DNA from: Gluconacetobacter sacchari
GTDB lineage: Bacteria > Pseudomonadota > Alphaproteobacteria > Acetobacterales > Acetobacteraceae
NCBI RefSeq assembly: GCF_014174255.1
Contig: NZ_JABEQJ010000019.1
Coordinates: forward strand, 1 to 64,000
Direction of reading: 5' to 3'
Length of the DNA stretch: 64,000 nt
Shown here: piece by piece, positions 33,416 to 42,747 of the stretch
Numbering within the stretch: the first letter of the stretch is position 1
Layout: every line of letters starts with the position of its first letter
Notes under the pieces: model-generated
The model's input: only the letters and a program-made list of their open reading frames with translations
Told to the model about the DNA's origin: nothing
The model's database searches: none
Translations under genes and position numbers: made by a program

Positions 33416-34726
33416 TCAAATCCGTGTCCTTTGCCGGGCGGCGGGCAGGGCGGTGACGTCGGGCATCGCCCACAGCGCGGCGCCGCCGGCCAGGGCGGTG
33501 CCGATCACATACAGCGCGGGCGCGCGCGGGTCGTGCCCCACCAGGGCCGAGACGCAGGCCGGGGTCAGGCCGCCGAAGACCGCGTAGGACAGGTTGTACG
33601 AGAAGGACAGGCCGGAGAAGCGGATCGCGGGCGGGAAGGCCCGCACCATCGCGATCGGCACCAGGCTGACATAGCCCGCGCCGACCCCCGCCAGGGCCGC
33701 CAGGGCCAGGAACCAGGACGGATGGGCGGGGGCGACCGCGTACAGGCCCCACGCGCCCGCGATCAGCAGCGCGACGACCGGCGGGATGACGCCACGCAGG
33801 CCCCAGCGGTCGGTCGCCGCCCCGATGGCCACCGCGGCGAGGGTGATGGCGAGCGTGGCGACCAGGCTGGCGCGCATGGTGTCGGCGGCGGAAAAACCGT
33901 GCAGGCTTTGCAGCAGGGCCGGCATCATCAGCAGCAGCACCACGATCGCGGCGGTCAGCGTCCAGGTGCCGATGACCGACAGCACGATCGCGCGGCGGCC
34001 GGCGCGCAGCACGGCCAGCAGCGGGGCCTGGCGCGCCAGCGCGTCGTGGGCCTGCATTTCGGCGAAGACCGGGGTTTCGTGCAGCCAGCGGCGCAGGCGC
34101 ATGGCGACCAGCCCGAACACGCCGCCCAGCAGGAACGGCAGCCGCCATCCCCAGTCGGCGATCGCGGCGGGGGACAGGGCCGCGTTGAGCCCCAGTGCGA
34201 CCAGCGAGCCGATGAGCATGCCGGCCGTGAGCCCGCCGGTCAGCAGGCCGCAGGCCAGGCCGGTATGGCGCGCGCTGGCATGTTCCGCGACGAAGACCCA
34301 GCCGCCCGGGGCCTCGCCGCCGATGGCCGCCCCCTGGGCCATGCGCAGCAGCAGCAGAGCCAGCGGCGCGCCCACCCCCAGCGTGCCGAAGCCGGGCAGC
34401 AGGCCCATCAGCAGCGTCGGTGCCGCCATCAGCAGCACGCTGAAGGCGAACATCTTCTTGCGGCCGTGGAGATCGCCGAAATGCGCCATGATGATGCCGC
34501 CCAGCGGCCGGGCCAGGTAGCCGGCGCCGAACAGGCCGAAGGTTTCGGTCTGGCGCAGCCAGTCGGGCTGGCTGGCGGGGAAGAAATGCTGGGCGATGAT
34601 CTTCGCGAAATAGGCGAAAATGACGAAATCATAAAATTCCAGCGCGCCGCCCAGCGCGGCGAGGCAGAGCGTGCGCAGGTCCTTCCATGTCAGGCTGGCG
34701 TGGGGCGGGGGAGGGGATGCGGGCAT
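33416..34726 (-). CDS. MHS-family MFS transporter (ProP/citrate type)
   Basis: A 436-residue carrier with the metabolite:H+ symporter signature: [19 protein letters not shown] in helix 1, [11 protein letters not shown]-like motif A (here [12 protein letters not shown]), and [15 protein letters not shown] in helix 4. ATG 34726 fits the family's N-terminus. It is the first gene of a three-gene minus-strand set with adenine deaminase and a second MFS gene. A purine or organic acid substrate is possible but not shown. Confidence 0.87.
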   Translation of the reverse strand: MPASPPPPHASLTWKDLRTLCLAALGGALEFYDFVIFAYFAKIIAQHFFPASQPDWLRQTETFGLFGAGYLARPLGGIIMAHFGDLHGRKKMFAFSVLLMAAPTLLMGLLPGFGTLGVGAPLALLLLRMAQGAAIGGEAPGGWVFVAEHASARHTGLACGLLTGGLTAGMLIGSLVALGLNAALSPAAIADWGWRLPFLLGGVFGLVAMRLRRWLHETPVFAEMQAHDALARQAPLLAVLRAGRRAIVLSVIGTWTLTAAIVVLLLMMPALLQSLHGFSAADTMRASLVATLAITLAAVAIGAATDRWGLRGVIPPVVALLIAGAWGLYAVAPAHPSWFLALAALAGVGAGYVSLVPIAMVRAFPPAIRFSGLSFSYNLSYAVFGGLTPACVSALVGHDPRAPALYVIGTALAGGAALWAMPDVTALPAARQRTRI

Positions 34727-34926
34727 GATGGGGGCTTGGTTCGCTGGAGGTGATCGATCCGGGTGACACGGCCCGCGTTCCATATGTCTTGTCAAGGGAC
34801 GGCCCGGCGCACGATTCGCAAAGAATGTCTTGCGTTTTGGCCCTATAGAATTCGAAACTGGGGAACGGCTTCCAGCAGGCGGCCGGTGCGAGCGCATAAA
34901 AAAAACAAGAACGCGAGTATTCCATA

Positions 34927-35259
34927 ATGGTCGATACAGGCCTGACCCGTTCCGAGGAACGGTTCATCCGCTGGTCCTTCGGGACGTATTCGGGCAGTAA
35001 TCCCTCGTTGTCGGATGGCATTATCCTGCCGACATGGAAAAGCGGGCCGCAGATCGGCGAGCCGCGCATTCCGGCTTCGATCCGCGACCTCGTCGCGCGC
35101 GGCCTGCTGCGGGTTTCGACCGAGGAGGGGCCGCCGCGAGCCTATTTCACCGCCGCCGGCATCGGCGCGGTGCGGCGCATGTTCATCAAGCCCCGGTTCG
35201 ATACGCAGCGTTATGTCCATCTCTGGCGGGAGGTCGCGCATCGGGCGGGATGCGAATAG
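34927..35259 (+). CDS. Hypothetical winged-helix-like protein
   Basis: A 110-residue cytosolic protein that I do not recognise. The middle and end (ASIRDLVARGLLRVSTE, then RAYFTAAGIGAVRRMF) resemble the last helix and wing of a small winged-helix fold. Codon use and composition match neighbouring genes. It is divergent from the MHS transporter (200-bp gap) and 110 bp before the Nudix gene. Confidence 0.6.
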   Translation: MVDTGLTRSEERFIRWSFGTYSGSNPSLSDGIILPTWKSGPQIGEPRIPASIRDLVARGLLRVSTEEGPPRAYFTAAGIGAVRRMFIKPRFDTQRYVHLWREVAHRAGCE

Positions 35260-35369
35260 GGCGGCTGCCTCCCCGACATGCCCACTGGATTTATCCACGG
35301 AAATGAGGACAATCCTTCGGACAGGCCGGGGTCATATCGCGACCCGTTCCGGGGAGGGCAGCAGAGTCC

Positions 35370-36092
35370 ATGGAGGCGGTCGACCGCGTTCCCATCACCT
35401 TCGCCGCGAGCGTGCCCGAGGTGCTGCGGGCCGACGTGCTCGCGGCCCCGCATGTCCGCCGCTGGCTGGAGCAGGCGGCCGGGCGTTTCGACCTGCGCGG
35501 CGTGGCGGTGCGGGATGTGGTGTTTTTCGGCCGGCGGGTGGGTTTCGTCCTGGTCGAGGCCGATGCCTGGCATGAGGGGCGGAAGGTGCCGGGGGCCGCG
35601 CTGCTGCGCGGGGATGCGGTGTCGGTCCTGGTGGTGCTGCACTGCCCCGGCCATGCCGAGCGGACCATCCTGACCTGCGAGCCGCGCCTGCCGGTCGCCT
35701 GTCCCGACCTGCTGGCGTTGCCGGCGGGCATGGTCGATGGCGGCGAACTGGTCAGCACCGCCCTGCGCGAGCTGGGGGAGGAAGTCGGCACCGACCTGGT
35801 GGTGCCGGCGGACCGGCTGGTGGCGCTTGCGACCGTCTGGCCCTCGCCGGGCGGGTGCGACGAGGCGGTCACGCTGTATTCCGTGGACCTGGAGATCGGC
35901 GAGGCGGCGGTGCGGGCGCTGGACGGCCGGCGCGCCGGGAACGCCGAAGAGCATGAATCGATCCGGCTGCGCGTGGTGGCGCTGGACGACCTGCCGCGGA
36001 TCGGCCGGACCGATGCGAAGACGCTGCTGTCCTATCATCTTTATCGGGCGCGGGCGGGCGGCGCGGAGACGGGTGTGGCGACAGGGTGCTGA
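35370..36092 (+). CDS. Nudix hydrolase with a one-residue-short Nudix box
   Basis: A 240-residue protein related to ADP-sugar pyrophosphatases. The box reads GMVDGGELVSTALRELGEEVG. Compared with the canonical pattern G-x5-E-x7-R-E, only six residues separate the first Glu from Arg-Glu, while the REL.EE.G core is intact. Such enzymes cleave nucleoside diphosphates linked to other groups. The ATG at 35370 is used, with GGAGGG ahead of it. Its stop overlaps the PAP2 GTG start. Confidence 0.8.
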   Translation: MEAVDRVPITFAASVPEVLRADVLAAPHVRRWLEQAAGRFDLRGVAVRDVVFFGRRVGFVLVEADAWHEGRKVPGAALLRGDAVSVLVVLHCPGHAERTILTCEPRLPVACPDLLALPAGMVDGGELVSTALRELGEEVGTDLVVPADRLVALATVWPSPGGCDEAVTLYSVDLEIGEAAVRALDGRRAGNAEEHESIRLRVVALDDLPRIGRTDAKTLLSYHLYRARAGGAETGVATGC

Positions 36093-36778
36093 CCGTCTTC
36101 CTGACCGACCTGGCCGACCAGGACGTTCTTCTGCCGGTCGAGGCGCTGGTGCTGCTGGCCCTGCTGGCGCTGCGGCGCTGGCGCGTGGCGCTGGCCTGGG
36201 CGGTGGTGATGGCGAGCGGGTCCGTGCTGACCCTGGTCCTGAAACTGGCGCTGGAGGCGTGCGGCCCGACGCCCGATCGGGTGCTGTACAGCCCCAGCGG
36301 GCACACGATGGCCGGGACGATGGTCTATGGCTGCCTGCTGGCGATGGCGGGATTGCGGCTGCCGGTCGTGATCGGGGGGGCGGGGGCGATCGCCTGCGTG
36401 CTGGCCTGGTCGCGCCTGGCGCTGGGCGCCCATACGCTGGTCGAGGTCGTGGTCGGTGGGGTTCTGGGCGTGGCGATGGTCTGTCTGTTCCGTCGCCTGG
36501 CCGGGCCGGGCGCCGCCATGTCCGGGCGGACGGTCCGCGTCCTGTCGGTCGTGGTCATCGGGCTGATCGCCGTGTGTCACGGCCATCGCTCGACGGTCGA
36601 AATCGCGATCCAGCATGTTTCGCGGTTCGATCTGGGGCCGCTTTTATGCCGCGCGGCGCCGGGGGCGCCCGTTTACGGTCATGCCGTGTCGCCGGCCGCG
36701 CTTGCCATGCCGAGCCCGTCCAGCAGCGGCCGCAGCGTTTCGTCATCGGGGCGCCAGCGTCCGACCGCGCTGCGGTAG
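36086..36778 (+). CDS. PAP2-family membrane phosphatase
   Basis: The frame encodes 230 residues with several hydrophobic helices. PAP2 motif 2 (SPSGHT) and motif 3 (SRLALGAHTLVEV) are present. Motif 1 would be K-x6-RP, but here KLALEACGP has Gly in place of the Arg. The family dephosphorylates lipid phosphates at the membrane. The GTG start overlaps the Nudix stop. The last about 33 codons overlap the convergent sulfotransferase gene by 100 bp, so the natural C-terminus is uncertain. Confidence 0.75.
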   Translation: MLTVFLTDLADQDVLLPVEALVLLALLALRRWRVALAWAVVMASGSVLTLVLKLALEACGPTPDRVLYSPSGHTMAGTMVYGCLLAMAGLRLPVVIGGAGAIACVLAWSRLALGAHTLVEVVVGGVLGVAMVCLFRRLAGPGAAMSGRTVRVLSVVVIGLIAVCHGHRSTVEIAIQHVSRFDLGPLLCRAAPGAPVYGHAVSPAALAMPSPSSSGRSVSSSGRQRPTALR

Positions 36779-38238
36779 ATCGGCCGGCGGACCTGGGCCA
36801 CGCTGGATGTCCTGACCAGGCGGCGGGATTCGTGGAAGCGCAGGCAGGCTTCGTCCCATGGCAGGTCGCAATAGGCGATGATGCGCCGCGCGCCGGTCTC
36901 CAGGTCCGCGACGATATCCTCGTAGCGGACATCCAGGATCGTGCCCGGCGGCAGTACCTGGCGCCAGTGGGTCATCTGGTCCTGGTAGTGACGATGATAG
37001 CGGCCTAGCTCGCCCAGGTCGAAGGTGAACGCCAGCTTGTCGAAGGGGATCGAGAAGCAGGACAGGCAGGTATCGATCGGGTCGCGGAGCGTATGGATGA
37101 TGCGCGCGTTGGGCCATAGCTGGCGGATGAGCCCGATATGGAAGAAATTATCCAGCGTCTTGTTGGAGATGCGCGCCGGCGGCCGGTCGCCCGTCCAGCC
37201 CGTGACCAGCCTGTCCAGCCGGTGGAGATAGTCTTCGGCGATGGCATGCCGGTCTCTTGCGCTCAGGCCGGTCAGCGGCGTGCCCACCCGCCAGTCCGGA
37301 AACCGCTTGGCGGCGTCCTGGAGCGTGTCGGACAGGGTGCCGACTTCGCCGGCGCCGAAGACGAGCGGATGGCTGGCCAGGATCTGCTCCACCAGGGTCG
37401 ATCCGGAGCGCGGCATGCCGACGATGAAGACCGGGCGCGGCGAGGGATGGCCGGACGCGGCGGTCGCCGCGATGACATCGGCCGTGAAGCGCGCGCGTAT
37501 CGCCCGGGCGCCCCGGGCGATACGCTGTTCGTCGTACGGCGTCTGGGCGCGCCGGATCGCGTTGGCTTTCAGCAGGTGGTCGAAGGAGGCGCGGTGGTGG
37601 CCGCTGTCGGCCAGCGCCTTGCCCAGTGCGAAATGGAGCCGCATTCTGCCCTGGTCGTCCAGCGTGCCTGCACGCCCGGCGAGCGCCTGCATGGCCGCCA
37701 GCGCGGGGTCGTCGGCCGGGAGGGCCGACAGGCGGGTGAGCCCCAGGTAATAATTGGGCTCGTCCGGCGCCAGGGCGATCGCCCGGCGCAGATGCGCGAT
37801 CGCCGCGTCGATGTGCCCGAGTTCCTGCAACACCAGGGCCAGCACCGCATGGACCGGCGCGTCGTCGGGCTGGAGCGCGTGGGCCTGTTCCAGATGATGC
37901 AGGGCCTCGGCATGGCGCCCGGTGTTGCGCAGCAGCGTGCCCAGTCCGGCATGAATGGCATGCAGGCTCGGGTCGTGGTCCAGGACCGTGCGATAGCAGG
38001 CGATCGCCTCGTCCACGCGGCCGAGTTCGACCAGGGTGCGGGCCAGGTCGCGTGCCGTCCCGGCGCTGGCCGGATCGCGCGCCAGGGCTTCGCGGAGGGT
38101 TTCGACGGCCAGGAGCGCGCGATACCGGTCGATCCTGGTCCTGTCAGCGTCCTGCATCCTGCCGCGAGTGTCGTCGAGGCCGGAATGCGTGTCAATCGAC
38201 GCCGGAGGCGTGTTGTGTCGCGCCGGCCGGTACGGCAT
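36679..38238 (-). CDS. TPR-sulfotransferase fusion protein
   Basis: A 519-residue protein. Residues about 20-170 hold tetratricopeptide repeats (for example AHALQPDDAPVHAVLALVL). The C-terminal half is a sulfotransferase: the PAPS 5'-phosphosulfate loop GMPRSGSTLVEQIL, the 3'-phosphate segment IIHTLRDPIDTCLSCF, and LDVRYEDIV. Such enzymes move sulfate from PAPS to a protein or small molecule. ATG 38238 is preferred over an upstream TTG. It is divergent from MYG1 with a very short gap. Confidence 0.88.
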   Translation of the reverse strand: MPYRPARHNTPPASIDTHSGLDDTRGRMQDADRTRIDRYRALLAVETLREALARDPASAGTARDLARTLVELGRVDEAIACYRTVLDHDPSLHAIHAGLGTLLRNTGRHAEALHHLEQAHALQPDDAPVHAVLALVLQELGHIDAAIAHLRRAIALAPDEPNYYLGLTRLSALPADDPALAAMQALAGRAGTLDDQGRMRLHFALGKALADSGHHRASFDHLLKANAIRRAQTPYDEQRIARGARAIRARFTADVIAATAASGHPSPRPVFIVGMPRSGSTLVEQILASHPLVFGAGEVGTLSDTLQDAAKRFPDWRVGTPLTGLSARDRHAIAEDYLHRLDRLVTGWTGDRPPARISNKTLDNFFHIGLIRQLWPNARIIHTLRDPIDTCLSCFSIPFDKLAFTFDLGELGRYHRHYQDQMTHWRQVLPPGTILDVRYEDIVADLETGARRIIAYCDLPWDEACLRFHESRRLVRTSSVAQVRRPIYRSAVGRWRPDDETLRPLLDGLGMASAAGDTA

Positions 38239-38285
38239 GAGGGGCGCTTGAGACAATCCCCCACCTGTCGGCGGTCCTTACGAAT

Positions 38286-39305
38286 ATGACGGAATACACA
38301 CCCATCGGTCTCGGTCCCGGGACGGAGCCGGTCGCGGCGCTGACCCATTCGGGCAATTTTCATGCCGACGAGACGCTGGGCTACGTCATCCTGCATTACG
38401 CGCTGGCACCGCATGGCGACCTGCGGGGGCGGGTGCTGGGCGAGGGGCCGGGCGATCGGCTGACCTTCACGCGGTCGCGCGTGCCGGGACGGATCCAGGC
38501 CGCGGATATCGTCTTCGATGTCGGCGGGGTGTACGACCCGGCGGCGGGACGGTACGACCACCATATGAAGAACAAGCCGCTGCGCGAGGACGGCACGCCC
38601 TACAGCGCGGCGGGGCTGCTGTGGAAGGATTACGGCCGGGCCGCGATCGGCAACATGCTGGCCGAGCCGGTGGACGACGCGATGGCCGCCGCCATCTGGC
38701 AGGCGGTGGACAAGGCGCTGATCCTGCCCGTCGACCAGGACGATAACGGGGTGGCGAAAATGGGCCGGCTGTCGCTGGCCGAGATCGTGTCGACCTGCGG
38801 CGCGGCGTGGGACACGGCCGAACTGCATGGCGGCGAGGAAGCCGCGAGGCGGGAGATGGCGGGATTCGCCGACGCGGCGGGGATCGTCGCCCGCTATCTG
38901 GCCGGCGTCGTCGACCGGGCGCGGGCGAGCCTGAAGGCCGCCGACCGCGTGCTGGGCGCGTTCGCGCGGGCGGAGGACAAGCGCATCCTGGTACTGGAGA
39001 CGGGCATGCCGGCCGAGAAGGTGATCTTCGAGCGCGACCTGCCGGTCGTCTATGTCGTCTCGCCCGCCGGCGGCGGGCAATGGAACGTCAAGGCCGTGCC
39101 GCCGGCACGCGGCGAGTTCGGCCAGCGCGTGCCGCTGCCGGAAGGCTGGGGCGGGCTGGAGGGCCGGGCGCTGGCCGAAATCTCGGGGGTCGGGGACGCG
39201 GTGTTCGCCCATCCGGCGCGCTTCATCTGCGGGGCGGGCAGCCGGGAGGGGGCGCTGGCCATGGCGCGCCGGGCGCTGGCGATCGGCGCGCCCCGAGTGC
39301 CCTGA
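38286..39305 (+). CDS. MYG1-family predicted metal-dependent phosphoesterase
   Basis: A 339-residue protein of the MYG1/UPF0160 family, related to DHH phosphoesterases. SGNFHADETLGYVIL near the N-terminus and YDHHMKNKPLREDGTPYSAAGLLW near residue 85-110 are the family's metal-binding blocks; eukaryotic MYG1 is a nuclease. Its role in bacteria is not settled. A hairpin follows at 39336. Confidence 0.87.
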   Translation: MTEYTPIGLGPGTEPVAALTHSGNFHADETLGYVILHYALAPHGDLRGRVLGEGPGDRLTFTRSRVPGRIQAADIVFDVGGVYDPAAGRYDHHMKNKPLREDGTPYSAAGLLWKDYGRAAIGNMLAEPVDDAMAAAIWQAVDKALILPVDQDDNGVAKMGRLSLAEIVSTCGAAWDTAELHGGEEAARREMAGFADAAGIVARYLAGVVDRARASLKAADRVLGAFARAEDKRILVLETGMPAEKVIFERDLPVVYVVSPAGGGQWNVKAVPPARGEFGQRVPLPEGWGGLEGRALAEISGVGDAVFAHPARFICGAGSREGALAMARRALAIGAPRVP

Positions 39306-39335
39306 ACGACCCGGTCCGCTCGGGGCGCGCGTGCG

Positions 39336-39355
39336 GCCCCCCTTGCCCGGGGGGC
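39336..39355 (+). terminator. Hairpin after MYG1
   Basis: Stem GCCCCCC / GGGGGGC with a six-base loop, 30 bp after the stop and before the SDR ribosome site. Confidence 0.4.
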
Positions 39356-39402
39356 GGGAGACGGCCCATGATCGTCCGGCGACAAGCGGGAGGACCATCG
39401 CG

Positions 39403-40143
39403 GTGGCGGAACATCAGCCGACCATGCTCCTGACGGGCGCCAGCCGGGGGATCGGTCATGCCACGGTCAAGCTGTTCCAGGAACGGGGCTGGCGAATCCT
39501 GACCGTTTCGCGGCAGGCGTTCGACCCGGCCTGCGCCTGGCCCGCCGCGCGGATGAGCCATATCACCGCCGACCTGAGCGACCTGGCGGGCATCGGGCGG
39601 CTGGCCGACGACGTGCGGGCGCGCCTGCCGGAGGGCCGGCTGCACGCCCTGGTCAACAACGCCGGCATTTCGCCCAAGGGAGCGGATGGCGCGCGGCTGG
39701 GCGTGCTGGACAGCGACCTGGACGTGTGGACCAGCGTGCTGAACGTCAACCTGGTCTCGATCGCGCTGCTGGTGCGGGCGCTGGCACCGGAACTGGAGGC
39801 GGCCGGGGGCTCGGTCGTCAATGTCACCTCGATCGTGGGCTCGCGCGTCCATCCCTTCGCCGGGGCGGCCTATGCGGTGTCCAAGGCCGGGCTGGCGGCG
39901 CTGACCCGGGAAATGGCGCACGAACTCGGGCAGCGGAACGTGCGGGTGAACGCGATCGCGCCGGGCGAGATCTCGACCGCCATCCTTTCGCCCGGGACCG
40001 ACCGGCTGGTGGCGTCGGACGTGCCGATGAAACGGCTGGGGGCGCCGCGCGAAGTGGCGGAGACGATCCATTTCCTGTGTTCGTCGGCCTCGTCCTATAT
40101 CAACGGGGCCGAAATCCATATCAATGGCGGCCAGCACGTCTGA
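39403..40143 (+). CDS. Short-chain dehydrogenase/reductase
   Basis: A 246-residue Rossmann enzyme: cofactor loop TGASRGIG near residue 11, NNAG near 80, catalytic YAVSK near 155, and the C-terminal INGAEIHINGGQHV. It oxidises or reduces a carbonyl or hydroxyl group with NAD(P)(H). GTG start at 39403 behind GGGAGG. It lies 76 bp before an aldehyde dehydrogenase gene, possibly the same pathway (alcohol to acid). Confidence 0.9.
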   Translation: MAEHQPTMLLTGASRGIGHATVKLFQERGWRILTVSRQAFDPACAWPAARMSHITADLSDLAGIGRLADDVRARLPEGRLHALVNNAGISPKGADGARLGVLDSDLDVWTSVLNVNLVSIALLVRALAPELEAAGGSVVNVTSIVGSRVHPFAGAAYAVSKAGLAALTREMAHELGQRNVRVNAIAPGEISTAILSPGTDRLVASDVPMKRLGAPREVAETIHFLCSSASSYINGAEIHINGGQHV

Positions 40144-40219
40144 CGCGGGTGCTTTGACCGGGATGGACGGATGCGGCAAGCTGCCGCTCCGTTCGTCCCG
40201 AGGCCGGAGGCTGCCTGAC

Positions 40220-41665
40220 ATGTCGTCCTATCCCGACACCCTGCTGTTCATCGACGGTCAGTGGACCGCGGCGCGGGAGGGGCGGTTCATCGATGTGGTC
40301 AATCCCGCGACCGAGCAGGTCATCGGCCGCGTGGCCCATGCCGGCCAGCCGGACCTGGCCGCCGCCGTGGCGGCCGCCGAGCGGGGCTTCGCGCTGTGGA
40401 GCCGCATGTCGGTCTTCGATCGCTATCGGATCATGCGGGAGGCGGCGACGCTGCTGCGCGGACGGGTCGATGCGATCGCGCCGGTCCTGACCCTGGAACA
40501 GGGCAAGCCGCTGGCCGAGGCGCGGACGGAGCTGCTGGGGGCGGCGGATACGATCGACTGGCTGGCCGAGGAAGGGCGCCGGGCCTATGGACGGCTGATC
40601 CCGTCGCGGGCGGTGGGGGTGAGCCAGGCGGTGATCCGCAGCCCGGTCGGGCCGGTGGCCGCGTTCTCGCCGTGGAATTTCCCGGTCAACCAGGTGGTGC
40701 GCAAGGTCGGGGCGGCGCTGGCGACCGGCTGTTCGATCATCGTCAAGGCCGCCGAGGAGACTCCGGCCTCGCCCGCCGCGCTGATCCGCGCCTTTGCCGA
40801 TGCCGGCGTGCCGGCGGGGGTGATCGGGCTGGTCTACGGCACGCCGTCGGAGATCTCGGAGACGCTGATCGCGCATCCCGCGATCCGCAAGGTGACGTTT
40901 ACCGGCTCGACCGTGGTGGGCAAGATGCTGGCGGCGCTGGCCGGGTCGCACATGAAGCGCGCGACGATGGAGCTGGGCGGCCATGGGCCGGCCATCATCA
41001 GCGCCGATGCCGATATCGACCACGCGGCGGCGACGCTGGCGGCGGCGAAATTCCGCAATGCCGGGCAGGTCTGCGTTTCGCCGACCCGTTTCCTGGTGGA
41101 ACGGCCGGCATTCGGCCGGTTCGTGGAGCGGTTCGCGGCCGTGGCCCGGGAGATCCGCGTCGGCGACGGGCTGCTGCCCGACACGAAGATGGGACCGATG
41201 GCCAATGTCCGGCGCGTGGATGCGATGGAAGCGCTGATCGGCGACGCGACCGCCAGGGGGGCGACGATCGTGACCGGCGGCCAGCGGATCGGCAATGCCG
41301 GCTATTTCTTCGCGCCGACGGTGCTGACCGGCCTGACCACCGACATGCGGATCATGAACGAGGAGCCGTTCGGCCCGGTGGCGCTGATGAACCCGTTCGA
41401 TACGCTGGACGAGGCGGTGGCCGAGGCCAATCGCCTGCCATACGGCCTGGCGGCCTATGCCTTCACCGGCTCGGCCCCCACGGCGGCGCGCCTGCGCGAC
41501 GAGGTGCGGGCCGGGATGCTGACGGTGAACCATCTGGGACTGGCGCTGCCGGAGGTGCCGTTTGGCGGGATCGGCGATTCCGGCTACGGCTCGGAAGGGG
41601 GCAGCGAGGCGCTGGAAGCGTATCTGGATACCCGCTTCGTCACCATCCGCGACTACAATGCCTGA
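40220..41665 (+). CDS. NAD(P)-dependent aldehyde dehydrogenase (succinate-semialdehyde type)
   Basis: A 481-residue class enzyme. FSPWNFPVNQ, the catalytic Glu in TMELGGHGPA, the catalytic Cys in GQVCVSPTRF, and EEPFGPVA are all in place. The closest types are succinate-semialdehyde or alpha-ketoglutaric-semialdehyde dehydrogenases. It oxidises an aldehyde to an acid in the cytoplasm. The ATG at 40220 has GGAGG upstream. It follows the SDR gene. Confidence 0.9.
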   Translation: MSSYPDTLLFIDGQWTAAREGRFIDVVNPATEQVIGRVAHAGQPDLAAAVAAAERGFALWSRMSVFDRYRIMREAATLLRGRVDAIAPVLTLEQGKPLAEARTELLGAADTIDWLAEEGRRAYGRLIPSRAVGVSQAVIRSPVGPVAAFSPWNFPVNQVVRKVGAALATGCSIIVKAAEETPASPAALIRAFADAGVPAGVIGLVYGTPSEISETLIAHPAIRKVTFTGSTVVGKMLAALAGSHMKRATMELGGHGPAIISADADIDHAAATLAAAKFRNAGQVCVSPTRFLVERPAFGRFVERFAAVAREIRVGDGLLPDTKMGPMANVRRVDAMEALIGDATARGATIVTGGQRIGNAGYFFAPTVLTGLTTDMRIMNEEPFGPVALMNPFDTLDEAVAEANRLPYGLAAYAFTGSAPTAARLRDEVRAGMLTVNHLGLALPEVPFGGIGDSGYGSEGGSEALEAYLDTRFVTIRDYNA

Positions 41666-41776
41666 AGCAGGCATGTTCGGGGCGGCTGGTCTCGCCGCGT
41701 GGCCGGGACCGTCAGCGTGCGGCGCCGGGCTGTGCGCCGCGATAGGGTGACCTGGGCTCTGGCAGGAATGAATCGC

Positions 41777-42628
41777 ATGCGCCGCCGCGACTTTTTGCAC
41801 TCCGCTCCGTTTCTGCTGGCGTCTCCGGGTTTCGCGCAAACGCCTGATCCGATCGCGCTCTATGAGCGCGCGACGGGCGGGCATGTGGGCGTGTTCGCCG
41901 AGAACCTGTCCAGCGGAAGGACCTTTGCCTGGCGGCATGCCGACCGGTTTGTGATGTGCAGCACCTTCAAGGCGTCGCTGGCCGCCTATGTGCTGGCACT
42001 GTGCGACCGGGGGCGGGCGGATCTCGGCGAGGTCGTCAGGTTCACGGCCGCGGATATCGGCGACATGTATGCGCCGGTCGCGAGGGCGAACCTGGGCAAG
42101 GGCGCCCTGTCCCTGCGCCAGATGTGCGCGGGCGCCGTCGAACGGAGCGACAATGTCTGCGCCAACAAGCTGCTGGCGCGGATCGGCGGCCCGGGGATGC
42201 TGACGCATTTCTGGCGTGAGATCGGGGATAACGTGACGCGGCTGGACGACAGCGAGCCCGAACTGAACCGCACGCCGCCGGGGGGTGTGCGGAACACGAC
42301 GACCCCGGTGGCGATGGCGGAAACCATCCGGACGCTTGCCCTGGGGGACGTGTTGTCGGCGGGAGCGCGCAAGACCTTGAAGACCTGGCTGGTCAACTGC
42401 CAGACCGGCAGGCACCGGCTGCGGGCGGGCCTGCCCCATGGCTGGATCGTGGGGGACAAGACGGGCAATAACGGCAAGGATGCCGCGGGCGACATCGCGA
42501 TCGGCTGGCCCGAGGCGGGCGGGCCGATCGTCGTGGTCGCCTACACGCGGGGCGGGTTTCCGACCGAGGCGCAGCGGGCCGCGCTTTTCGCGGGAATCGG
42601 GCGGCATGTCGCGGCGGTACTGGCCTAG
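41777..42628 (+). CDS. bla: Class A beta-lactamase
   Basis: A 283-residue periplasmic serine enzyme that hydrolyses beta-lactam rings. All class A motifs are intact: the nucleophile STFK near residue 60, SDN near 120, EPELN (omega-loop Glu) near 155, and KTG near 222. The signal begins MRRRDFLHS, a twin-arginine-like motif. ATG 41777 lies nine bases after AGGA; the ATG at 41768 touches it and is unlikely. No mobile element or AmpR-like regulator is adjacent, so it looks like a resident gene. Confidence 0.93.
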   Translation: MRRRDFLHSAPFLLASPGFAQTPDPIALYERATGGHVGVFAENLSSGRTFAWRHADRFVMCSTFKASLAAYVLALCDRGRADLGEVVRFTAADIGDMYAPVARANLGKGALSLRQMCAGAVERSDNVCANKLLARIGGPGMLTHFWREIGDNVTRLDDSEPELNRTPPGGVRNTTTPVAMAETIRTLALGDVLSAGARKTLKTWLVNCQTGRHRLRAGLPHGWIVGDKTGNNGKDAAGDIAIGWPEAGGPIVVVAYTRGGFPTEAQRAALFAGIGRHVAAVLA

Positions 42629-42747
42629 GCGCCGCGCGGAAGAGATCCGTGGGGAGGCGGGCTTGACGCGCCGCGTGATCTGGGGACTCTGACCGATCGG
42701 AGCGCGCCGTGGGGCGCGGGCCGCCTTTGTGGTGAGAGAGCAGGATC

